Under the pieces are notes generated by a model. It was not told the DNA's origin. It worked only from the letters and a program-made list of their open reading frames with translations, and made no database searches. Source: JAAYZQ01 sp034428935 (lineage in GTDB: Bacteria > Chloroflexota > Anaerolineae > JAAYZQ01). From it: 24,226 bases of DNA. Both the position numbers and the translations under genes were made by a program. The stretch covers positions 1 to 24,226 of the forward strand of contig DAOUHB010000172.1 of NCBI GenBank assembly GCA_034428935.1. The letters run 5' to 3'. Of the stretch, positions 7,579-13,976 are shown one piece after another. Each line of letters begins with the position of its first letter. The stretch's first letter is position 1.

Positions 7579-10167
7579 ATGACAGAACAGAACGGGCAAG
7601 GCAGCGCGGCTCCCCGTCCCGGGGTCTCGCCCCTGACCGCGGCCCTCGTCTCGCTCCTGGTGCCCGGGGGCGGGCAGTTCCTCCTGGGCAGGCGGCAGCG
7701 GGGCCTGGGCTTTTTCCTCGCCATCGCCATCCTGGGCGCCTTGATCCTGGCGCTGGGCGCCGTGGCGCTGCTGGCGCCCCTGGTCCTGCTGTGGCTGTGG
7801 GCACCCCTGGACGCCTGGCGCCTGGCGGCGGGCCGCCCGGCCAGGATCACGGTCCCCGTTCTCCTGGCGGTTCTCATTTTCTACGGCCTGGGCGTCCAGG
7901 TCGTGGAGGTCCGGCCCGACCGGCTCGTCGGCGGCTGGTCGTCGGTCCGCCCCTTTTTGGTAGCTCTGACCGAGCCGGAGCTGCTGGAATACCCCACCGA
8001 AGACCGGCTCGGGTTCGTCCCCTTCCAGGTGCCGTGCGTCGATCCGCTGCCGCCGGTGACCCGGTCGGCGTCGGAGGATCCGCGGATCACGACGAACGTG
8101 GCCTGCGCGCAGGTGGGAGACACCATCCAGCTCACGGGCGAGGGCTTTTTCCCCGACCTGGAGGGCGACCTGCTGTGGGTGAATCCCATCGGCGACGTGC
8201 AGCGAGTGCTGGCCGAGCGGCAGCCCCTCCGCTTCCGGACCGACGAGGAAGGGCGCTTCCAGATCCAGTTCGAGGTGCCCCTGGCCGTGCCCCTCACCCA
8301 GATGCCCGCCGAGGGCGACACCCAGACGCACATCATCCGCGCCCTCCAGCAGCGGCCCTATGGCACGCCGCAACCCACGCAGACCCTCGACCTGGTCCTG
8401 GAAAAGATCGGCGAAACCGTGGCCCTGGCCTTCATGGCGACGGTGCTGGGCATGGTCCTGGCCCTGCCCATCAGCTTCCTGGCTGCCCGGAACCTGATGT
8501 GGGCCAACCCCGTGACGAGGGCCATCTATACCGTGGTGCGCGCCTTCCTGAACATCGTGCGCTCCATCGAGACGCTCATGTGGGCCATCGTCTTTGTCGT
8601 CTGGGTGGGGGTGGGGCCCTTTGGCGGCATGCTGGCCCTGACGCTGCACACCATCGCCGCCCTGGGCAAGCTCTACTCCGAGGCCATCGAGAGCATCGAC
8701 CCGGGCCCCATCGAGGCCATCCGCGCCACGGGGGCCAGCTTCCCGCAGATGATCGTCTATGGCGTGCTGCCCCAGATCGTGCCCACCTTCCTGTCCTTCA
8801 CCCTCTATCGCTGGGACATCAACGTGCGGCTGTCGACGGTCATCGGCCTGGTGAGCGACGCCGGGCTGGGGTTCCTGGTCATCCAGTGGATCCGCCTCAA
8901 CCGCCTGCGCTCCATGGCCACGGCCATCATCGCCATCGTCCTGGTGGTGGCCATCCTGGACTATGTGTCGGGCTGGCTGCGGGAGCGGGTCATCGTCGGG
9001 ACGCCGGCGGGGCGCGGACCCGGCCCCCTGCGGCGCGCCGTCACCACCGTGCTCCTCCTGGCCCTGTTCGTGGCCGCCTTTGCCTGGTCGTGGAACGTGT
9101 CCGAGATCGAGCCCGTGGAGCTGGTGCGCGGTGCCCGGGGTGGCATGCGCATGCTGGGCGAGTTCATCGTGCCCGACATGTTTAGCCGGGAGGCGGAAGA
9201 GCTGTCGGTGAGCCAGACGCTGGCCGTTCCCTGCGGCCTGGCCGAAGCCCCGCCGCAGGAGGAGGATGGACCCCGGGTGGAGCTGTCGACGACGTGTGGG
9301 GAGGTGGGCGATCCGCTGGTCATCCGCGGCCACGACCTGCCGCCCAACATGGCGGTGTCGGTACGCTGGGCCTTTGAAGACGCCTACCTGCGGGTTCACC
9401 GCAACTGCTGCACCACCGACGCCACGGGCAACCTGGAATGGGAGACGACCATCCATCCGCTCCTGGAGATCGACCCGGAGGAGGGGGAGGCCGAGCCCGG
9501 GCAGGTGGTCATCACCTGGCAGGAAGAGTCGGGCCTGCCGCGCTTCAGCGACTCGTTCAAGGAGGTCATGCGGCTGTCGCTGGTGACGCTCCTCATGGCG
9601 CTGCTGGCCACCACCCTGGGCGCAGCCTTTGCCGTGCCGTTGAGCTTTTTGGCGGCGAGCAACGTCATGGGCCGCACGGCCATCGGCCGGGGCATCTACT
9701 ATCTGTTCCGCACCATCTTTAACCTGACCCGCTCGGTGGAGCCCATGATCCTGGCCCTTATCGCCTCGGCGTGGGTGGGCATCGGCCCCTTTGCCGGCGT
9801 CCTGGCCCTGGCGGCCAACAACATTCCCAACCTGGGCAAGCTCTTTTCGGAGTCCATCGAGGAGATCGACGCCGGGCCGGTGGAGGCCGTCACGGCCACG
9901 GGCGCCAGCCGCCCGCAGGTGCTGGCCTATGCCTTCGTGCCGCAGATCATCCCCCGGTTCCTGGCCTTTATCCTCTACCAGTGGGACATCAACATCCGCA
10001 TGTCCACGGTCATCGGCTACGTGGGCGGCGGCGGCATCGGCCAGTTCTTTCGCGTCAACGTGCAGCTCAACCAGTACGACGCCGCGGGCATGGCGGTGTG
10101 GGCCATCGTGTTGATGGTGTGGAGCATGGACTGGCTGAGCGCCAAGGCGCGGGAGCGGCTGGTTTAG
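7579..10167 (+). CDS. phnE: Fused double PhnE-type ABC permease with N-terminal TM2-like region and two extracytoplasmic domains
   Basis: 862 residues, more than three times the usual PhnE. The order, with approximate residues, is as follows. A TM2-like hydrophobic region with VPGGGQFLLGRRQRG lies at 17-90, and a membrane segment at 92-108. A beta-rich extracytoplasmic domain follows (150-245), then a first permease core (270-472) with EAA loop EAIRATGASFPQM. A second membrane segment (487-504), a second beta domain (548-650) and a second permease core (660-862) with EAVTATGASRPQV complete it. The two beta domains share the pattern VPC, then C(A/G)xVGD, then a Gly turn and a Trp strand, so the whole TM-beta-permease unit seems duplicated. 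A single chain could therefore form both transmembrane halves. The preferred start is ATG 7579; an in-frame GTG at 7564 touches the ATPase stop and would add five residues. Confidence 0.9.
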   Translation: MTEQNGQGSAAPRPGVSPLTAALVSLLVPGGGQFLLGRRQRGLGFFLAIAILGALILALGAVALLAPLVLLWLWAPLDAWRLAAGRPARITVPVLLAVLIFYGLGVQVVEVRPDRLVGGWSSVRPFLVALTEPELLEYPTEDRLGFVPFQVPCVDPLPPVTRSASEDPRITTNVACAQVGDTIQLTGEGFFPDLEGDLLWVNPIGDVQRVLAERQPLRFRTDEEGRFQIQFEVPLAVPLTQMPAEGDTQTHIIRALQQRPYGTPQPTQTLDLVLEKIGETVALAFMATVLGMVLALPISFLAARNLMWANPVTRAIYTVVRAFLNIVRSIETLMWAIVFVVWVGVGPFGGMLALTLHTIAALGKLYSEAIESIDPGPIEAIRATGASFPQMIVYGVLPQIVPTFLSFTLYRWDINVRLSTVIGLVSDAGLGFLVIQWIRLNRLRSMATAIIAIVLVVAILDYVSGWLRERVIVGTPAGRGPGPLRRAVTTVLLLALFVAAFAWSWNVSEIEPVELVRGARGGMRMLGEFIVPDMFSREAEELSVSQTLAVPCGLAEAPPQEEDGPRVELSTTCGEVGDPLVIRGHDLPPNMAVSVRWAFEDAYLRVHRNCCTTDATGNLEWETTIHPLLEIDPEEGEAEPGQVVITWQEESGLPRFSDSFKEVMRLSLVTLLMALLATTLGAAFAVPLSFLAASNVMGRTAIGRGIYYLFRTIFNLTRSVEPMILALIASAWVGIGPFAGVLALAANNIPNLGKLFSESIEEIDAGPVEAVTATGASRPQVLAYAFVPQIIPRFLAFILYQWDINIRMSTVIGYVGGGGIGQFFRVNVQLNQYDAAGMAVWAIVLMVWSMDWLSAKARERLV

Positions 10168-10169
10168 CG

Positions 10170-10214
10170 ATGGCCCGGCGCGAGGCCCGGCGGGCGCAGG
10201 CCCGCCTATGCTAA
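10170..10214 (+). CDS. Possible 14-residue micro-ORF linking permease and HAD gene
   Basis: An ATG lies two bases after the permease stop (TAGcgATG) and opens a 14-codon Arg/Ala-rich frame, MARREARRAQARLC. Its TAA overlaps the HAD start as ATGcTAA. This geometry suits translational re-initiation and coupling rather than a peptide with its own job. No good ribosome site is visible before either start. Translation is unproven, and a chance frame is possible at this base composition. Confidence 0.3.
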   Translation: MARREARRAQARLC

Positions 10215-11071
10215 AGGTCATCCTCGACTTTGACGGGACGCTGACGGCCGAGGAGACGCAGGCCCGGCCGCTGGCCGAACGGTCGCTGCGGACGCTGGCC
10301 CGCGAGATCGTCGGCGCGCCCCTGGCCGAGCTGGCCGCGGCCTACGAGGCGACCCGGGAGCGCCTGCTGGCCCATTCGGAGCGTTATTGGTGGGAGGTCA
10401 ACGGCCTGGTGGCCTCCTACTGCGACGAGGGCGCCTTTATTCTGAACACGACGACGCTGCAGGTGATGCTCCGCGAGGAGCCGGCCTACGCCGCCGCCGT
10501 GGCGGCCCGCTTCCCCCGGGCCGAGTACGACCCCGTGGTCGACTGCACCAACCACCTCTTTCACCGCCACACGGCCGAGCTGCCCCCTGCCTTTCGGCCG
10601 GCGGCCCGCCGGGTGTTGGAGGCCCTCATCCGCCGGCCGGAGACCGAGCCCGTGGTCCTCACCAACTCGCTGGGAGACAAGGTGGCGCGGCACCTGGGCA
10701 CCCTGGGGCTGCCGGGCCCGGTGTCGATCCTGGGCGACACGCGCCAGTACGCCATGGACCCCGGCTGGCACCACCGCTTTCCCCACCCGGCGCTGGGGCC
10801 CATCCAGGTGTGGCCCCTTTCCGCGGAGAGGTCCGTGGACCTGCGCCGGCCGATCTATTACCACGCCCTGCAGGCCGCCATGGCCGGCGGCTCGCGGCTG
10901 GCCGTCGTGGCCGACACCTTCTCGCTGCCCGGCGCCCTGCCGCTGCTCATGGGCATCCCCTTCTACCTGCTGCGCACGCCCTACACACCTGCCTGGTGCG
11001 CCGCCGCCGTCGCGTCGCATCCGCTGGGGCGGGTGCTGGAGGATCTGGGGGAGCTGCCCGGGGCGCTGTAA
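10208..11071 (+). CDS. HAD-superfamily protein, unassigned
   Basis: 287 residues. HAD motif I is clear at the N-terminus, LDFDGTLT, giving nucleophile D7 and acid D9. Motif II is VVLTNS (near residue 150). The motif IV position reads VVADTFSLPG and keeps one Asp but lacks the second acid found in most HAD phosphatases. The cap region between motifs I and II holds many Trp/Tyr/Arg residues, for example ERYWWEVNG. I do not recognise a characterised subfamily. The start has no visible ribosome site; it overlaps the end of a micro-ORF, and a perfect GGCGGGC/GCCCGCC hairpin (10189-10206) ends one base before the ATG, so translation probably depends on coupling. Its place as the fourth gene suggests a phosphatase or phosphonatase-like role tied to the imported substrate, but that is inference. 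Confidence 0.75.
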   Translation: MLKVILDFDGTLTAEETQARPLAERSLRTLAREIVGAPLAELAAAYEATRERLLAHSERYWWEVNGLVASYCDEGAFILNTTTLQVMLREEPAYAAAVAARFPRAEYDPVVDCTNHLFHRHTAELPPAFRPAARRVLEALIRRPETEPVVLTNSLGDKVARHLGTLGLPGPVSILGDTRQYAMDPGWHHRFPHPALGPIQVWPLSAERSVDLRRPIYYHALQAAMAGGSRLAVVADTFSLPGALPLLMGIPFYLLRTPYTPAWCAAAVASHPLGRVLEDLGELPGAL

Positions 11072-11107
11072 GGCGGTGTGTTGGGGGCGCGGCCTTGGGC
11101 CCCTGCT

Positions 11108-11135
11108 TTGCGTTCCCCGGCACTTGATGTATAAT
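11108..11135 (+). promoter_or_regulatory. Promoter of the ABC1 kinase gene
   Basis: TTGCGT (11108-11113), a 16-base spacer, and perfect TATAAT (11130-11135). Shifting the -35 box one base to TTTGCG gives 17. The transcript would start near 11142, about 25 bases before the GTG start codon. Confidence 0.7.
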
Positions 11136-11166
11136 GATGCCCACTGGAGGTTAGGACAGAAGAGCC

Positions 11167-12849
11167 GTGCCTACCGTCTTGCAGACCTTTCGCCACCTGC
11201 GCCGCTATCAGCAGGTGGGACGCATTCTCACCCGCTATGGTTTTGGCTACTTCCTGACGCAGTTGGGCATCGGCCGGGCCATCGCCCCCGGCATAGAAAA
11301 GCTGCGCTTCAGCTCGGCCGAGATCCTGCGCGCCACGCCGCCGGAGCGGCTGCGCATGGTGGTTGAGGAGCTGGGCCCCACCTTTATCAAGCTGGGCCAG
11401 ATCCTGAGCACGCGCGGCGACCTGCTGCCCCCCGAGTTCATCCACGAACTGGAAAAGCTCCAGGACACGGTGCCCCCCACCGACTTTGCCCTCATCCAGG
11501 CCCAGGTGGAGCGGGAGCTGAAAAAGCCCCTGGCCGAGGTCTTTCCCCACTTTGACCCCGTGCCCGTGGCCTCGGCGTCGCTGGGGCAGGTGCACTATGC
11601 GGCGCTGGCCGACGGCCAGGAGGTGGCGGTCAAGGTGCTGCGGCCGGGCATCGATCGGATGATCGAGACCGACCTGGACATCCTGCTGGAGCTGGCGGCC
11701 CAGGCCGAAAAGCGCACCGAGTGGGGGCGCTACTACAGGGTCCTGTCGCTGGTCCGCGAGTTTGCCGATACGCTGCGCACCGAGCAGAATTACGAGCAAG
11801 AGGGCCTGAACATGGACCGCTACCGGCAGATGTTTGCCGGGGTGGGCTACATTCGCGTGCCCTGGGTCCACTGGGACACGACCACGCGGCGCGTGCTGAC
11901 CATGGAGCGCATCCAGGGAGTCAAGATCACCGACGTGGCGCGCCTGGAGGCCGCCGGGCTGGACCCGGCCCTCGTCGCCCGGCGCAACATCGACCTGGTT
12001 CTGAGGGCCATCCTCCAGGAGGGCTATTTCCACGCCGACCCCCACGCCGGCAACTTTCTTGTGCTGCCCAACGAGGTCATTGCCCTGGTGGACTTTGGCA
12101 TCATGGGCGAGCTGGACGACGTGCAGCGCATGGGGCTGGTGCAGATGTTCGTGGGGCTGTTTCGCGTGGACGCCGCGCGGGTGGCCCGCGGCATGTCGGA
12201 TCTGGGCATCGCCACCAACGCCGCCGACATGCGCAAGCTGACCCGCGACCTGGACCACCTGCGCATGCGCTACTACGGGCTGGACCTGGAAAAGATCCAC
12301 GCCCATTCCTTTTTCGAGGACCTCATGGCGCTGGCCTTTGCCAACCGCCTGATCATGCCCAGCGACCTGGTGCTGGTGTTCAAGACCATCGCCATGATGG
12401 AGGGCATCGGCCTGCAGCTCGACCCCGAGCTGAACATCTTTGACGAGGTGGAGCCCTACGTGCGGGAGGTGCTGCTGGAGCTCGAGTCGCCGGTGGCCCG
12501 CCTGAAAGAGCTGGCCGAGCAGATGCGCGAGTCGTCGCAGGCGGCCATGATGCTGCCCCGGCAGTTGCAGCGCATGCTGGAGCAGATCGAGTCGGGCGAG
12601 AGCAACCTGCGCATCGAGCTGCGGGGCCTGGAAAAGCCGACGCGGCGGGCGACGGCCGCGGCCAACCGCCTGGTGCTGGCCATCCTGGCCGTGGCCTTTG
12701 TCATCGGCCCGGCGCTGCTCATCCCCCATTGGGCTACCATCTTTCCCGAGTGGCAGACGGGCGCCGCGATCCTGATCCTGGGCGGCTTTGGCCTGTCGGT
12801 CCTCATCACCCTGGGGCTCATCGTCTCGGTGCTGCGCCGGGGAAACTGA
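11167..12849 (+). CDS. ABC1/UbiB-family atypical kinase, membrane-anchored
   Basis: 560 residues. Family-defining parts are all visible: KLGQ (75-78) in the N-terminal extension, the alanine-rich nucleotide loop ASASLGQVH (135-143) replacing a glycine loop, Lys156 in VAVKVLRPG, HADPHAGN (289-296) and DFG (309-311). Two hydrophobic helices at about 499-520 and 528-552 anchor the C-terminus in the membrane. In organisms that make ubiquinone this family supports its synthesis; elsewhere the role is less clear, with lipid or quinone extraction proposed. The start is GTG at 11167, shortly after a good promoter; the ribosome site is modest (AGGACAGAAGAG). It is followed 16 bases later by a DUF456 gene in the same operon. 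I leave the symbol empty because ubiquinone synthesis is not shown. Confidence 0.93.
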   Translation: MPTVLQTFRHLRRYQQVGRILTRYGFGYFLTQLGIGRAIAPGIEKLRFSSAEILRATPPERLRMVVEELGPTFIKLGQILSTRGDLLPPEFIHELEKLQDTVPPTDFALIQAQVERELKKPLAEVFPHFDPVPVASASLGQVHYAALADGQEVAVKVLRPGIDRMIETDLDILLELAAQAEKRTEWGRYYRVLSLVREFADTLRTEQNYEQEGLNMDRYRQMFAGVGYIRVPWVHWDTTTRRVLTMERIQGVKITDVARLEAAGLDPALVARRNIDLVLRAILQEGYFHADPHAGNFLVLPNEVIALVDFGIMGELDDVQRMGLVQMFVGLFRVDAARVARGMSDLGIATNAADMRKLTRDLDHLRMRYYGLDLEKIHAHSFFEDLMALAFANRLIMPSDLVLVFKTIAMMEGIGLQLDPELNIFDEVEPYVREVLLELESPVARLKELAEQMRESSQAAMMLPRQLQRMLEQIESGESNLRIELRGLEKPTRRATAAANRLVLAILAVAFVIGPALLIPHWATIFPEWQTGAAILILGGFGLSVLITLGLIVSVLRRGN

Positions 12850-12865
12850 AGGCAACCGTGAGACT

Positions 12866-13372
12866 ATGAGCGATCCCCAGAATACAATAGCCCTCATTGC
12901 CTCGATGATCCTCGTCATCGTCGGGCTCATCGGCACCGTCGTGCCGGGCATTCCCGGGACGATCCTGATCTTCCTGGGGGCGCTGTTGTACGGCTTCCTG
13001 GAAGGCTTTCAGGCCGTGGGCTGGCCGACGCTGGTCGTGCTGGGCCTGCTGACGGTGGTGGCTACCACCGCCGACGTCTGGGCAACCAGCGTGGGCGCCC
13101 GCCTGGGCGGTGCCAGCGGTTGGAGCATCGTGGGCGGCATGGTGGGGGGGCTCGTGGGGCTCATCGTCTTCACGCTGCCGGGGGCGATCATCGGCGCGCT
13201 GGTGGGGGTTCTGGCCGTCGAGATCCTGCGCGCCAGGGACTGGCGCCAGGCGCTCAAGGCGAGCGGCGGCTGGGCCGTGGGCTGGATCCTCGCCACGGCG
13301 CTCCAGGCCGGCATCGGCCTGGTGATGGCGGTCATATTCGTGTGGCAGGTGATGCGGGGCCCCTCGGGATAG
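12866..13372 (+). CDS. DUF456 family membrane protein
   Basis: 168 residues, very hydrophobic, with about four to five membrane helices and glycine-rich connections. The N-terminus contains the family-like GLIGTVVPGIPGTILIFLGAL, followed by two further Gly-rich segments including GGMVGGLVGLI. DUF456 proteins are small glycine-zipper membrane proteins of unknown role. The start is ATG at 12866; the best ribosome-site candidate (GAAGG) is rather far upstream and overlaps the end of the kinase gene, so coupling to the kinase is likely. It converges on ybeY, with 33 bases between the stop codons. Confidence 0.85.
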   Translation: MSDPQNTIALIASMILVIVGLIGTVVPGIPGTILIFLGALLYGFLEGFQAVGWPTLVVLGLLTVVATTADVWATSVGARLGGASGWSIVGGMVGGLVGLIVFTLPGAIIGALVGVLAVEILRARDWRQALKASGGWAVGWILATALQAGIGLVMAVIFVWQVMRGPSG

Positions 13373-13379
13373 AGCCAGG

Positions 13380-13403
13380 GCCGGGCATTTCCGCCCGCCC
13401 GGC
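13380..13403. terminator. Weak hairpin between convergent genes
   Basis: GCCGGGC (13380-13386) and GCCCGGC (13397-13403) form a 7-bp stem with a 10-base loop between the stops of the DUF456 gene and ybeY. There is no T-tract on either side, so terminator activity is uncertain. Confidence 0.3.
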
Positions 13404-13405
13404 GC

Positions 13406-13861
13406 TCACAGCATGGCCAGGATCTCGTCCTGGCGCGCCCACATCTCGTTCCGCTCTTCGATGTCGGCGTGGTCGTAGCCCAGCAGGTGCAAGACTCCGT
13501 GCACCACGAGGAGGTCGAGCTCGCGCTCGACGGGGTATTGCTGCTCCAGGGCTTGATCCACGGCCCGCGTATAAGAGATCACGACGTCGCCCAGGTAGTC
13601 GTCGCTCCCCGGCGCGGCGATAAAGGGGCCGCCGTCCTCCTGGGAGGGAAAGGATAGGACGTCGGTCGCTTCGTCCTCGTCCATAAAGTCGCGGTTCAGC
13701 TCGCGGATGCCCTGGTCGTCGGTGACGACGACGGTCACCTCCCCCGGCCGCTCCTCGTGCCGCAGCGTGGTCATGACTGCCCGTTCCAGGCGCTCCACGG
13801 GCACCAGCCCGGTAAACATCTCGGCAACCTGGATCTCGACGACGCTCTGCTTGTCTGTCAT
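13406..13861 (-). CDS. ybeY: Endoribonuclease YbeY (rRNA maturation)
   Basis: 151 residues, the normal length. YbeY is a zinc endoribonuclease acting in 16S rRNA 3'-end maturation and ribosome quality control. The zinc motif HGVLHLLGYDH is complete, with H121, H125 and H131. The preceding TDVLSFP and GDVVIS segments are also family hallmarks. I chose ATG at 13861 rather than the longer frame from 13999: AGGAAAGG precedes it, and the extension would run through the cruciform repeat. It lies downstream of the 7TM-HD gene, an order also known from Firmicutes, where pgpH and ybeY are neighbours. Here the two are separated by 115 bases containing the repeat, and I see no clear promoter directly upstream. 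Confidence 0.95.
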   Translation of the reverse strand: MTDKQSVVEIQVAEMFTGLVPVERLERAVMTTLRHEERPGEVTVVVTDDQGIRELNRDFMDEDEATDVLSFPSQEDGGPFIAAPGSDDYLGDVVISYTRAVDQALEQQYPVERELDLLVVHGVLHLLGYDHADIEERNEMWARQDEILAML

Positions 13862-13903
13862 GGCCTTTCCTCTCTCTATCATTTCGCCATAATCGGGCTT
13901 GGA

Positions 13904-13959
13904 CGTTCGTAGTGGGCGATTTATCGCCAAGAACCGCGCTGAAGCGCGCACTACGAACG
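13904..13959. repeat. 56-bp cruciform-forming repeat (REP/MITE-like)
   Basis: A perfect 11-bp outer inverted repeat, CGTTCGTAGTG (13904-13914) and CACTACGAACG (13949-13959), encloses two complete hairpins. The first is GGCGAT-TT-ATCGCC (13915-13928) and the second CGCGCT-GA-AGCGCG (13935-13948), joined by AAGAAC. DNA or RNA of this sequence can fold into a neat three-way junction with almost every base accounted for. It lies between the 7TM-HD gene and ybeY. Its compact design resembles the short non-autonomous intergenic repeats I associate with Chloroflexota and other genomes; only one copy is in this window. Confidence 0.75.
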
Positions 13960-13976
13960 GGCTCTCCGACAGGTTG

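Noticed and set aside
4415..10167. A phosphite-oxidation locus: a D-2-hydroxyacid dehydrogenase (the PtxD superfamily) divergent from a PtxABC/PhnCDE-type importer
   Set aside because: The dehydrogenase reads LHSAGADHL where phosphite dehydrogenase has its substrate-binding Lys loop, and it is in an operon with pepF. The arrangement is suggestive, but the key residue is missing.
6622..10221. 1199-codon open frame on the minus strand
   Set aside because: It lies antisense to the transporter genes, is rich in Gly/Gln/His/Arg low-complexity sequence, has no family motif or ribosome site, and arises from GC-biased third positions of the sense genes.
11072..11107. Terminator after the HAD gene
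   Set aside because: Only a short GGGGC/GCCCC stem with a long loop and no T-tract; too weak to call.
10981..12951. 656-codon open frame on the minus strand
   Set aside because: Antisense to the ABC1 kinase; His/Gln/Gly-rich shadow without motifs.
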